NCBI GenBank assembly: GCA_019454045.1
Contig: SKCR01047736.1
Location: 1-64,000, forward strand
Direction: 5' to 3'
From: Zanthoxylum bungeanum
Lineage: Eukaryota; Streptophyta; Magnoliopsida; Sapindales; Rutaceae
DNA: 64,000 nucleotides
Part shown: positions 12,977 to 23,971 of the stretch, in pieces
How the letters are laid out: the number at the start of each line of letters is the position of its first letter
Numbering within the stretch: position 1 is the stretch's first letter
The notes under the pieces: generated by a model
The model's input: the letters and a program-made list of their open reading frames with translations, nothing else
Told to the model about the DNA's origin: nothing
The model's database searches: none
Made by a program: the position numbers and the translations under genes

Positions 12977-14908
12977 TTTTCAACCTTAAGCTCTTGATGC
13001 AATTGTAGGAAATGATTTTCTTTGCGCGGCAGATTTGCATGTGGTTGGCACCGGGTCCGGTATGGATTTTTAAAATTTTGATTTGCATTCTCCCTTTATT
13101 TGTAATAGCCGAGATTAATCATTTGGTTCCAATAATTGGATCAACCATCGAATCTTCCGAACTAATGACTCGAAACAAAAAACCAAAGTTGGCTTCACTC
13201 ACAAAGATAAAACTCTAAATGAATTTAGAGAATCAAGATGTCACAATAGTGTTTTGGCTTCAGAATTTCAAATAGTGTGAATGTTCAAGTGTTAACCTTA
13301 AAAAGTGAGAGAAATGGTAGATATTATATTATCTTACACAAGCCAACTAACCTTGTCATTAAGCATCTATGCTTTCTTGTAATGGCCAACACAAAAATTT
13401 GAATGCCATACTAAAGCATAAGAAATGTTAAGATAAAGACAATGGCTTTGTCATTAAGCATTCAATGCTTTCTTTCAATGGCAAACACATAAATGTGGAG
13501 GCCATATCAAAGCATAAAATGCATAAGCTAATGACAAACTATTAAGTGTATCCAAGTCACCTAATAGACATAATTGCTTAGATAACATGGTAAGCCATAT
13601 GGTTTTGTCTCCAATGGTAAATAAAAATCAATATATAATAATGATTTATTTACCTTCAATTATGTTGTAGTAATTATCACATAATTATTACTAACTTGAT
13701 TATCTCATAATCAAGACTTGATTATCTCATAAACAAAGAATTCTAGAAAATATTAAATTAAACTAATTTAACATAGTTTTCATTTATGACAATAAATATT
13801 ATTAATCTCATTAATAATATATAAAACATAAAATGAGCATATAATTAGACAATCTAATTACATTAGGTTTGCTACAGTTAATCGAGCTAGCACGAGAACC
13901 AAATGAACCTACGGTTCCAAGCTCCAATAATTCCGAAATATTAATTAAACTCTTTAATCAAATATTACGAATTATTAACTAAGTGTTATTCCACTAAAAC
14001 TCGAAGTTGAACTCCTATTACCATAGATGGATTAAATAAACTGAACAACTTTGGTGTCCATTGATATAGCCATTACATATGGATATAGCCCTTCACGAAT
14101 ATCTCATAAATAGAGTCGGGTCAAAAGTGCGTTAAACCCCTCTAAATATTTTATCTCTTAAGCACCATTGATTTTATAATGAACAATTAATTCATAACAA
14201 TTATGAATACCAAACTTTATATTCGCAATAGAAAAGTTGAGCGCTCAAATTTTCAAGTCTTGAATCAACTCTTAAAAGAGATATTCATCTGATTCTCGTA
14301 AGAAGGAGTGAATTCCATATATATGTAAAACGTTTCCAGCTACACACCAAACCATATCCCCAAAATACGTAGTTATTGGTCGGGAATGCAACACCAACCT
14401 CACCATAGTAAATCAAAGGACATAGCCTGTCATGCAGGAGTTCGTAATACACTCAGGATTAAGATCGAATCCATATAAGACCATCTATTAGATAAAATGA
14501 ATTTCTTCGATTAACGGATATTAAAAGAAATTAGTATTTATATGAGTCCAGTCCTATATGATCTCATCATACAAGGTGCCTTCATTCCCATGTCACTACA
14601 TGAACGATCCTGGATCAAGGTCATCATACAAGTATGGAATGGACCGCATCTATAGATAAACCACAAAAAAGTACCCTCTTTGTTTGCTCTCTACGGACTA
14701 TTTAGATTACTAACTCCAGACTTAAATCCTCTCGTGTATCAAACATACACTAAGTCTGAAGGTACAAGAGTAATCAAGGTAAACAAGACAATTGGACAAT
14801 ATGCGATATAAATCGAACAACTTTGATAAAATGAATAATAGATTTATTATTATAATAATAATCAATTCTATTTCCAATACATGAAGCTCTAGGATATAAA
14901 TCCCAACA
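12977..14908 (-). mobile_element. Copia element C fragment: 5' LTR plus primer site, minus strand
   Basis: Read on the minus strand, an LTR starts TGTTGGGATTTATATCC at 14908 and ends TCCTACA at 13004 (1905 bp). It is followed by a primer-site-like string attgcatcaagagc (about 12988-13003). The rest of C's interior should lie left of copia B, outside the window, because B is inserted 27 bp into C's leader. No coding sequence of C remains here; short ORFs such as 13012-13218 and 14722-14937 lie within the LTR and are not genes. Confidence 0.8.
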
Positions 14909-14939
14909 TCTTCATCCTCAGCTCCCAAGAAAAACACTT

Positions 14940-15674
14940 CGACCTGTAAAGATTACTAGGCCGCTTTTGACGACCCTACTGTTAGTGTCATTGGGGTCCA
15001 TACTCTTGATGAAACCCATGAACTGTGCTCGTTCGGCCCCATTTTTCTCACTGATGACGCCATCGCTACAGCTCTATTGGCTCAACTGTTTCCACTCTGC
15101 CCTTTTCAGAACCTTTGATCATTTATCCTTTAAATCAATCCAACCCCATCCGTACCTGGCCCAAGCCTGATTTTTCGTTCGGAAACTAGTTTCAGCGCAT
15201 GAAATCGCATGTAGACACCTGCTATTTCCTTGAAGACATTGGCATGCTCTCTCTTATAGAGCTTTCCCTTGTATTGCCTCTTTTTGATCGCAATTTTTTC
15301 CCTATGTCAATGCTTTTCTGGTCTTCCGACTATAATGTCTTACTTTTTCCTTTCGGTCTTTTGACTATCAAATTGCATGATATCGGTGCCTTGATTGGAT
15401 TGGCCCTATTGGGTGCGACCATTTCTGCCCGTACTAACTTTTGTTTTCCTCTTCCCCAAATGGACACTTCGTCATTTTCTTCTTATTCTATTTTTGTCGT
15501 GCATTCTCTGAGTCAGCTGGTCCGGTCTCGGTGTTGGAATGCACCGCTTTCATTCACTACTGGCTTTTCAAATATATCATTTACGTGCCTAGTCAAAAAC
15601 CCATGGCGGGTTATCTTCCTATTTCTTCGGACGTGGAATATGTTCGTAATCAGGCTCTTATTTTTCTATACTAA
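14940..15674 (+). pseudogene. Plant mobile domain (PMD) protein remnant
   Basis: Plus-strand coding remnant split over several frames. Segments are DPTVSVIGVHTLDE near 14975-15015, a long segment 15199-15480 with FPFGLLTIKLHDIGALIGLA, and a frame-shifted continuation 15441-15674 with ECTAFIHYWLFKYIIY and PISSDVEYVRNQA. The FPFG.(M/L)T(I/V).L.D(I/V).A..GL core and the later W..KYI segment are typical of the plant mobile domain (PF10536-like). That domain is found in MULE elements and as antisense ORFs of Tat-lineage Ty3 retrotransposons. Stops and frameshifts show it is dead. Its strand is opposite to the neighbouring Ty3 element D, which fits an antisense ORF of such an element; the link to D itself is inference. 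Confidence 0.7.
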
Positions 15675-16170
15675 TCTAATTAGTACAATAAATCCAAGGC
15701 ATCCATTGGTCTTCAAATCTTGTTCCATAGAGTATTGTTGAGTTTTCATGGAATATGTTCGTAATGAGTCCTTCACGGAATCGGCTCCTCCAAGTTACAA
15801 ATTGAGTTACAAAATGGGCTTATTACAAAGGAAATGAACTTACAACACTTGAAAGAATATGACTTTATGGTCTTACATTCCCAATACTAAAAATAAGAGC
15901 CGGAAAAATTAACGATCAATGCAATACATTCATCACATGAATCAAAGTAAATATTCATCACATGAACATTAAAAACCATTCATCTCATGAATCTGATTGT
16001 GCCCACTTATCACAACATTCATTCTAATAATCTATATCAAATATAAATTATAAAATTTGAAACTTTAAAGGAGAAGGGTTACGAACACTTTTCAACCTTA
16101 AGCTCTTGATGCCAATTGTAGGAAATGATTTTCTTTAGCGCGGCGGAAGTTGCTTGTGGTGGCACCAGGT
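15675..16170 (-). mobile_element. Second copia C family fragment: leader, primer site and 54 bp of LTR
   Basis: On the minus strand, 16117-16170 matches the last 54 bp of LTR C (13004 onward). It is followed by the primer-site string aattggcatcaagagctt (about 16100-16116) and several hundred bases of leader-like sequence with no ORF. Both ends are truncated: the LTR piece stops at element D and the leader stops near the PMD remnant. The left limit is approximate. Confidence 0.6.
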
Positions 16171-16215
16171 CAAATATTAATGGAGAGAAGAAGGTATACA
16201 TCGGCTACCTTGGAT

Positions 16216-16491
16216 TCAATCTCGTCCCAAAAGTATGTTATACGTGGTTGGTCCGTCTATAATAAAAAATACCGTTGTCTTAGTGGTGCTTTCTACTTGT
16301 AAGTCTAATGGTACGACTCCTTTAGCTGTTGTTGCTCCCCCATTGAAGCTTGTAAGCACTACTTCCGTAGGGATGAGATCGGCCTCTAACTTCACTAATC
16401 GTCTCAACATCCTAACTGGGATAGCATTAATGGCCACCCCGTTGTCGATTAACACTTTGGTAATCGGTACTCCATTTTCCTTTACCTTCAC
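16216..16491 (-). pseudogene. pro: Element D aspartic protease
   Basis: A 91-residue minus-strand reading holds both landmarks of a retroviral-type aspartic protease: VLIDNGVAINAIP near residues 14-26, where plant Ty3 elements have V(L/V)(I/V)D.G.(A/S), and YNILLGRD at the C-terminus. The reading stops at the window-left side of the domain, just where linker and RT would begin. The protease would process Gag-Pol inside the particle. The DNG in place of DTG/DSG is common in Tat-type elements, so it need not be inactivating. The absent downstream pol is. Confidence 0.8.
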
Positions 16492-16846
16492 ATACAGTGG
16501 TCAGAGATGCTTTGTCATTTTCTGTGGCGATTTTGGGAACGTCACTTTCCCAGATATCCCTATTTCCATTATTTTCCCATGACTTACATTTTCTCAAGGT
16601 GAATCCTCCTCTGCATCCCATCCAGAAGGTGGCAATATAGCCGAGCCATTGTATGATGTATCACTGGCAAGTATCATCTGTTTCTCTACTTTGGTTACGA
16701 TCCATTTTATTTTGGGCTTTTCGTATAGCATGAGATACGGGGATCGTCCCAAGTCTTCCTCCAGTGTCCCACGGTTGGATTTCTGGCTTTGTATAACTCA
16801 TTTAAAAGCCGACTTTGTGTTGTCCCCCTTCTTTGTGCTTCGGCTC

Positions 16847-19306
16847 TTAATCTATTTCTTCTTCTACATATGTCAGCTCATTATCCGATACCTCTCTACT
16901 TTCCGTGGTAAGTGTTGCAAATCTTGTCCCATCCCCATCGTAGACATTTTCACTCCTTCCAGGAGTCCCATCATTGTCCCATTTGAACTTTTCAGACAGC
17001 AAATAATGATTAGCCATAATCGGTGGCATGTTGCCAAACTGAATAACAATGAATGGTTCTTCATTGTCCGTCTCATCCCGTTTCTTTCGTCGGTCAAACT
17101 TGGTTTGGTCTTTACAGTTCGGACTGATTCCCTTTTCACCACCACCATCATTAGCATCTATAACCAACCTTCTTTTCATATAGGTATCAATTGGGAGGAC
17201 ACGGTCTCGTTTTTCATGGCCAGTGGAAGCTTTCACCTCACATCGGTGGCACATCATCCAGCCATAATTCCTTTGATGTCGTCTCAACTATGTCTTTGTC
17301 ATCTCATCCACAAGAACATAGTTCTTCCTTTGTTGGTTATACGAATGCCAAACATTGGGCTGGTGAAACCTCGGCCTAAAAGTCCTGATATTCTGGATGA
17401 AGTTTGAGTGTTCTCCATAAAACCTTGGAGCGAAGGTTTTCAGATGCCACGCTACCGACTACCTTTCACAAGTTTCCTATAGTTCTTTCATCCATTCTAT
17501 ACTGTTTAGATAATGAATACATAAATTTTGTTGAACCTTTCTTTCTAGGTGCAACTCTACCCTCTCAAGTGTACTAGGGCGTTGGTCATTCTGATCTTCA
17601 TCCAAGACCAACTTAAATTTTGGCAATTGATCTTAGTTAGGTCAGAATTAATCATATTCAATTCCAAAGGTTTAGGCAACGGGTTGTCGTCCACAGCCAT
17701 CTTGTCCTTTTTTTCGGACGTTATTCGTCCAGATTCTATGGCATCCTATAACACATTCCGAACACAAGGTAACTATTAGTTGAATGAGACCATGCATTAT
17801 GCCACTTATAATATTTCTTACCGCTAACTTGCTCAGGGGTTCGGCAATTTATGCCGATCTCTTATTTAATTTGTTTATCTTTATATAATTGATCAAATAT
17901 GGCATCAACATTAGTGACCTCAAAAGAAAAAGTCATACTTTTTTATCATTTTCTATCTCTGGGCGTGGTTCGGCCCACGTCTTACAAACATATGATTTTC
18001 CCTTAATTAATTCGGCCAGGCATAGCTCGGCCAATTCAACATTCATTTCCCCTACCTCATAGCTTGTATTCCTATAATAAATACCCTTACTAGCATTCTT
18101 CATTTGCTCTTATTCCCTCAACAATCGTTCATACCTCACTACGCTAATGGTGAGTTGGAGAAGGTCTCATAACGCTCGGTCTTGGAATTTATTTTTAAGT
18201 CAAAGTTGAGACAACTTTGAGCGATTTTTACAAATTCCTTTTCTAGCAAGGGTATATAGCATCGACTTCGGGCCGCTTTAAATCATTGCAGAAACGTTTC
18301 GGTCCACTCACCTGAAAATTATCTCAAATTTTCAAAATCGGCCAGGGTCACTTCAAACTCGATTTTATAGAACTGCGCATGGAACAACTGTTCCATTTGG
18401 TGCCAGTTCTCCACCGAATTAGGTGGTAGGCTGATATACCAGGAAAAAGCTATTCCTGATAATGAACCATGGAATAATCTCAGTTTATGGAAATCATTCG
18501 TCTCTCCACATTGAAGAGTAAACAGTCATATGTGTTATATAGTGAAAACTTCCCCAGATCTTGTGAACATAGAGAATTTTTTATATTTTATAATTCCAGG
18601 GACACAGATACGCTAAATCAATCCAATCCAGATACGATTTCTGATACCTCGGCCAAACTGCCCTTACCCCCAAATCGAATTGATTTTGGAGAATCTCCGT
18701 CATTTGTTCTCTCAACATATCGTTGCCAGTGAATGACACCCTTACATGCGGTAGTTGTGGTCCCCTTACAAATGGGACATGATCTTGGCCCGGTCCTTGT
18801 AAACCTTGGGGCAATACTACTTCATATTTTATCACGTTTGACCCTAGGCGTGGGCTAAGACTAATGGGATTTTCCCTTCATCGGGACGTTGTTGGGGCAA
18901 CAACCCCTGGGGAAGAGGACCATTCTTGGTCCAGCCTCATGATTACTTAACGTAGGAGGAGGTGGATCCTTGATGGAATTGTCCCCCCGTTTATGTATCT
19001 AGCCATTAGCTCATTTAATGAACTCATGTGTTTGGCCATATTTTCACAATGCGAATTGCTATTCGAAATGAACTTATCTATAACATGAGTATTTTGAAGT
19101 CCAACATGTTCAACAACGTCCTGGGTGAATTCGTCGAACAAGGCACGCATTACGTTAGGATTGAACTCTCTCATAGTGTCATAACGACTTGTTTTTGCTA
19201 AACCCTCAAAATGGCCCACTACAGTTGGAACATGAGTTTGGTTGGTTTGCTCCAATCCCAATTCTTCTATACTTGAACCAATCTGAGCATTCTTTTTCAG
19301 AGGCAT
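16847..19306 (-). pseudogene. gag: Element D gag and gag-protease linker, many stops
   Basis: Gag begins with ATG at 19304-19306, only about 25 bp after the primer site, and its N-terminal part is open to 18947. The conserved capsid region is readable at about 18300-18485, with SWYISLPPNSVENWHQMEQ matching the usual retrotransposon gag WY..L....I..W..(L/M)...F pattern. A cysteine-containing CHRCEVKAST-like segment lies near 17230-17270. Between these the reading is broken repeatedly. The plus-strand ORF 16649-17407 is a shadow of this region. Confidence 0.75.
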
Positions 19307-19329
19307 ATTCACTTCTTACACCAAATACT

Positions 19330-19345
19330 CCCACTGTGGTCGCCA
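19330..19345 (-). other. Primer binding site of element D
   Basis: Minus-strand tggcgaccacagtggg lies five bases from the LTR end. TGGCGAC-starting sites are characteristic of Tat/Ogre-branch Ty3 elements. I have not matched it to a particular tRNA. Confidence 0.75.
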
Positions 19346-19350
19346 AAAAC

Positions 19351-19930
19351 TGTTTGCATAATTTTAAGTTAATACGCCTGTAAGATTCAAACCTCTTGAG
19401 ACACAGTCTCAGAAATGGGTGATTGATTCCAAGAAAATACCTCCAATGGGCACAAGCACATAGATTACAGCCCTAAAGATTACAAAGCTAAGAAATTAAA
19501 CTACTTGCTCATTTCAAGTTTTTTTCTTTCTTTTTTTTTCTTGCTATACTTGAGCCTTTTATAGTGTATGGCTCCGCCAAACGCTTGAGCGGTTTCGCCG
19601 TCTTCAGCCCATTAAGTCCCCACGTTCCCTACTCACATGTAACTGTTGGATGATGCGCACAACCGCTAGATCATGCATGCAACTGCTGAGTAACTTGCTA
19701 GATCGTGGGGGTGTGCGATAACCGTAAGAACGTCTACTTATAGCTAGATATTTCTCATCATTCTTTGTTCGTTTCTCGAATCGTCCTGAGTTGAGTCTTT
19801 GGTTTCAAATCCCTCTTTATCCCCATCCAGAATGACGCCATGCCTTTTCATCCTTAAATACATTATGCCTTTTCGTCCTTTGATGCGTTCTGTCATTTCA
19901 TCTTTGGGAGAACTTTATTTTCGCTTAACA
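19351..19930 (-). repeat. 5' LTR of element D (580 bp)
   Basis: On the minus strand it starts TGTTAAGCGAAAATAAAG at 19930 and ends ATGCAAACA at 19351, next to the primer site. A TATA box (TATAAAAGG, minus strand, 19555-19563) sits within it, followed by a purine-rich stretch, as expected for the U3/R boundary. Confidence 0.75.
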
Positions 19931-20256
19931 TAATCTATCTGATTTTATATAACTAAATGAATTGTTATTTATAAAGAAACTATATATTTTAGTTGATTTT
20001 CTTTCCATTGCAGTATGATTTGGTTGTTATGTATTTTATTTGCATATGCTATTGATTCCATTCCAATTTAGAATAATCAGATGATTAAGAAATCATAACG
20101 CAACAGCTCTAGCTACTTAATTAACCATTAAAAGCTTATTGTATCTTATTAAGATTATATATGTAAAAATCAGGAGTACTGATGCCGGCAACCATCAAAA
20201 CACATCTTAGGACGGTCATGAATTTATCCTGAATTTAATTTAAAGGCACTAGACAA
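19931..20256. other. AT-rich spacer between element D and CACTA element J
   Basis: 326 bp of AT-rich sequence with no ORF, no repeat shared with the rest of the window and no recognisable motif. It may be older genomic DNA into which both neighbours inserted. Confidence 0.5.
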
Positions 20257-21551
20257 CACTACAAGAAATGTTACTTTTAGCGTCGAAAATAATTTGACGC
20301 TAAAGATAAATTTTCGCGTCGAAAATCAATATTCGACATTAAAGGATTAGTTCTTTTGCGTTGATTATTTTTTCGAGGCAAAATGTTTGACATTAAGTGT
20401 CCAAATTTATTTCGACGCTAAAAAATTATCCTTTTGCGTCGAAAATAATATATCCACGCTAAAAGTCAAGCATTTTGCGTCGATATTTTTTTTTTGACGC
20501 TAAAAGATTCTTACAACCCCTGAAGCACCGAAAATCTCATTGCTCTTTAATGTCGAAAATATTGTTTGACGCTAAAAGTTTAACTTTTAGCATCGAAAAT
20601 TTCTATTTCGACGCTCAAGGGTTGTTATAGCCCAAAACCAGTGACAATCTCAGTTCTTCTTTCTCTTATACTCTTTCTCTCCTATACAATTTTTTCTCAA
20701 AACTTTCCTACAAATCATCAAACAAAACTTCATTTTTTCATAAAGTAACTTTTATTCCCTCTTTTTAAATCATAATTATTTTTTTCGTTATCATTGAATC
20801 ATTTCCACTCAATTTAAGTTTAATCTATCTTTAAAATTAGGGTTCTAATTTTTTGTAATTATCTTTATTATATACCTTGTGTTAGTTAGTTAATTTTTGT
20901 TAGTTGATTATGATGCATAAATGTGAGATTAATTAGTTTGTCTTGTAATTAATTAATTATGTATATGCTTAAATTAATTAAGAGATTAATTAATTAATTA
21001 ATGGGAGATGTCGATGAGTTTAATATAATGTTTAATAATTATAATTTTATAGTTTTATTATATAAAAATAAAGATATAATTTTTTATAAAGTCTAATAAT
21101 TATAAAAATAAATATAATGTCTAATAATTATATTTTTATATATTTATTATTAAAAAATTAGGGTTCTAATTTTTTGTAATTATCTTTAATTATACAATGT
21201 GTTAGTTAGTTAATTTGTTGTTAGTTGATTATGATGAATATATGTAAGATTAGTTTATTTTGTAATTAATTAATTATGTGTGTGCTTAAATAAATAAATA
21301 AATAATTGGTGGTGTTGATGAGTTTAATATAATGTCTAATAGTTATATTTTTATATGTAGATATTTGGTTGACATAAATAGAAATTGAACGAGCTCGATA
21401 GATACATTAAGTGTTGAATACCGCAATAGAGGTTATGGATAGATTGAGTGTTGAAAACTGCAAATTTTTTAAATGACCACTAACAATAATAGATTAGTAT
21501 ATATCATATTATATATTTAAATTTTTTTATAAAGATTTGAAGCCTAATGAT
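20257..21551 (+). mobile_element. CACTA transposon J: 5' end fragment
   Basis: It starts with the terminal motif CACTACAAGAAA. Next come about 350 bp dense in the subterminal repeat TTTAGCGTCGAAA / GACGCTAAA (20280-20615), then an AT-rich leader. The last part (about 21355-21470) resembles, base for base, the start of the TNP2 transposase reading of element H (around 57445): both share atagaaattgaa.gagctcg and agtgttgaataccg/ca.aatag. The orientation is therefore 5' end left, transcription rightwards. The coding part is cut off at 21551 by LTR-like sequence I. Confidence 0.82.
20270..20615 (+). repeat. Subterminal repeats of CACTA element J
   Basis: At least eight copies, in both orientations, of a motif close to TTTAGCGTCGAAAAT or its complement, spaced 25-60 bp apart. 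In CACTA (En/Spm-type) elements such repeats bind an element-encoded protein needed for transposition. The same motif family fills 58060-58520 in element H. Confidence 0.8.
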
Positions 21552-21889
21552 TGTAGACACTGATTTTCGCACGAGGTCCACAATCGAGAATTTATAAAGA
21601 GTGACACTAACGATCTTACAAAACAAAGGTATAATAAGTGTGGAGAGTCTACCCACCGGTAAGGTGGCTGCCATAGGCACTCCGATCCTCAAGTCAGTAA
21701 TGGAAATGAGCAATAAATAGGATATAATGAGGAATAATATCTGAGGCTACCTTGATCCCAGTAGGCTGTCGTGAGGGCGGTGGGTCGAAGTATAAATGGT
21801 CGGAGGTTTTGGGGGGTTTCGGGGAGAGAGATTAAAATTAGAGTTCTATTACTCCAATTTTGAATTAATTTAAATCTTGAACTCTACTT

Positions 21890-21899
21890 CCTTTTTATA
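21890..21899 (-). promoter_or_regulatory. TATA box of LTR-like sequence I
   Basis: Minus-strand TATAAAAAGG lies about 340 bp from the LTR-like end at 21552, a plausible U3/R junction. Confidence 0.5.
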
Positions 21900-22479
21900 G
21901 GCTGATGAATAGTTAATTAGTTGGAATAGGAATCGTATTTATGATGTGGGCCCAACTAACATGTTAAACTTTCATCTTTCGGTGAATCAGCTAATTGTTC
22001 GGGAAGTATTAATAGCTGAAAAGACATAAATTTCGGTTGAGATATACGAGTTGACCATTATGGAACTACAAACTCAATAGAATCCCTAGCCCAAAACGTT
22101 GACTGGGTCTTTAACATTGGGCTTGAAGGAATTGTTCGGCTTATGGTGCGAATCAGTCTGGATTATTATTCGGGATTTGGCTATATCTATTTTAGGGCTC
22201 GAGGTGAAAAGACGAAAGTACCATTGGCCCAAATTTGACCAGTACAATTTGTCCCGTACTCTATAAGTTAAGAAGTCCTTGGTTTATAGAGTGATTGATG
22301 AGTATGTCATCTAGTCATGGACGTCGTCTGAATTTGTTAACGATCATACCATGTTGATGATGCTAGGTAAATATTTGGGGATGATCTCCATTCGACAGGC
22401 CTTCAGTATTGATATCATCCAGACCTGCCAAATGTAATAGCGTATTATTTGAATCAAAGAAATACTAAGAAAGAACCTA

Positions 22480-23971
22480 TGTCGACCAGTGAAGGCCAGG
22501 ATAATCTCCAGCCTACTGGACCTGATAAGGAGCCAATGGGAGTCTTCATGTTGTCTGAACCAGATGAAGGTCCGGGTCTTGAAATGGGCTCGACATGAGC
22601 CATGGGGAATTTTCCCGTCGATTGGACCAGATGAAAGCCAGGATAATCTCCAGCCTACTGGACTTGATAAGGACTTATGGGGAGTCTTCATGTCGTCTGG
22701 ACCATATGAATGTCTAGGTCTTGAATTGGGCTCGACATGAGCCATGAGGAATGTTTGCTTCGACTGGACTAGATGAAGGCCAGGACCATCTCCAGCCTAC
22801 TAGACCTGATAAGGACCCAGAGGGAGTCTTCATGTCCTCTGGACCAGATGAAGGTCCAAGCCTTGAACTAGGCTCGACATGAGATATGAGGAATATTTCT
22901 GTCAACTGGACCAGATGAAGGCCAGGACAATCTCAATCCTACTGAACTTGATAAGGACCTAGGGAGAGTATTCATATCGTCTAGACCAGATGAAGGTCCA
23001 GGTCTTGAATTGGGCTCGACATGAGCCATGGGAAATGTTCTAGTCGACTGGACTAGATGAAGGCCAAGAAAATCTCCAGCCTACCAGACCTGATAGGGAC
23101 CTAGGGGGAGTCATCATGTCGACTGTACCAGATAAAGGTCCAGGTCTTGAACTGGGCTTGACATGAGTCATGGGGAATGTTCACGTTGACTTGACTAGAT
23201 AAAGGCCAGGACCATCTCCATCCTACTGGACTTGATAAGGACCCAGATGAGTCTTAATGTCGTATAAACTGGATGAAGGTCCATGTCTTGAATTGGGCTC
23301 GACATGAGCCATGGGGAATGTTCCCGTCGACTGGATTAGATGAAGGCCAGAACCATCTTCACCCTACTGAACCTGATAAAGACCCGGGGGAGTCTTCATG
23401 TCGTCTAGACCAAATGAAGGTCTAGGTATTGAATTGGACTCTACATGAGCCTTGTGGAATGTTCCCGTCAACTGGACCAGATGAAGGCCAGGATAACCTC
23501 CAGCCTACTGGACTTGATAAGGACCTAGGGGGAGTCTTCATGTCGTCTGGACCATATGAATGTTTAGGTCTTGAACTGGGCTCGAGATGAGCCATGGGGA
23601 ATATTCAATTTGACTGGACAAGATGAATGGCATGACCATCTCCAGCCTACTAGACCTGATAAGGACCCAGAGGAGTCTTCATGTCCTCTGGACCAGATGA
23701 AGGTCCAAGCCTTGAACTAGGCTCGACATGAGATATGAGGAATATTTTTTTCAACTGGACCAGATGAAGGCCAGGACAATATCAATCCTACTGAACTTGA
23801 TAAGACTCAGGGGAGTCTTCATATCGTCTGGACCAGATGAAGGTCGAGTCTTGAATTGGGCTTGACATGAGCCATGGGAAATATTCTCGTCGACTGGACC
23901 AGATAGAGGCCAGGACAATCTTCGACTTACTGGACCTGATAAGGACCCAGAGGTAGTCTTCATGTCGTCTG
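22480..23971 (-). repeat. 142-bp tandem repeat array, main block
   Basis: About ten units, with unit anchors (accagatgaaggcc) at 22485, 22626, 22768, 22910, 23052, 23194, 23335, 23476, 23618, 23759 and 23898. The period is 139-142 bp. Each unit carries gtcgactggaccagatgaag and gggctcgacatgagccat strings. Units differ by substitutions and small indels. The period is not a multiple of three and stops are present, so the short ORFs here are not genes. Confidence 0.92.

Larger units (their letters stand above)
16180..19930 (-). mobile_element. Ty3/gypsy element D (Tat/Ogre type), 5' part, minus strand
   Basis: Read right to left: a 580-bp LTR (19930-19351), a TGGCGAC-type primer site, gag, a zinc-finger and linker region, and an aspartic protease ending near 16216. 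It is then cut off by the copia C fragment. RT, RNase H and integrase are absent. The TGGCGAC primer site and the protease style are typical of the Tat/Ogre branch of plant Ty3 elements. The coding region is full of stops. Confidence 0.8.

Noticed and set aside
16649..17407. Long plus-strand ORF of 252 codons
   Set aside because: It is the antisense shadow of element D's gag-protease linker and shows no domain of its own.
22344..23963. ORFs across the 142-bp array
   Set aside because: The period is not a multiple of three and units shift frame; there is no family resemblance.
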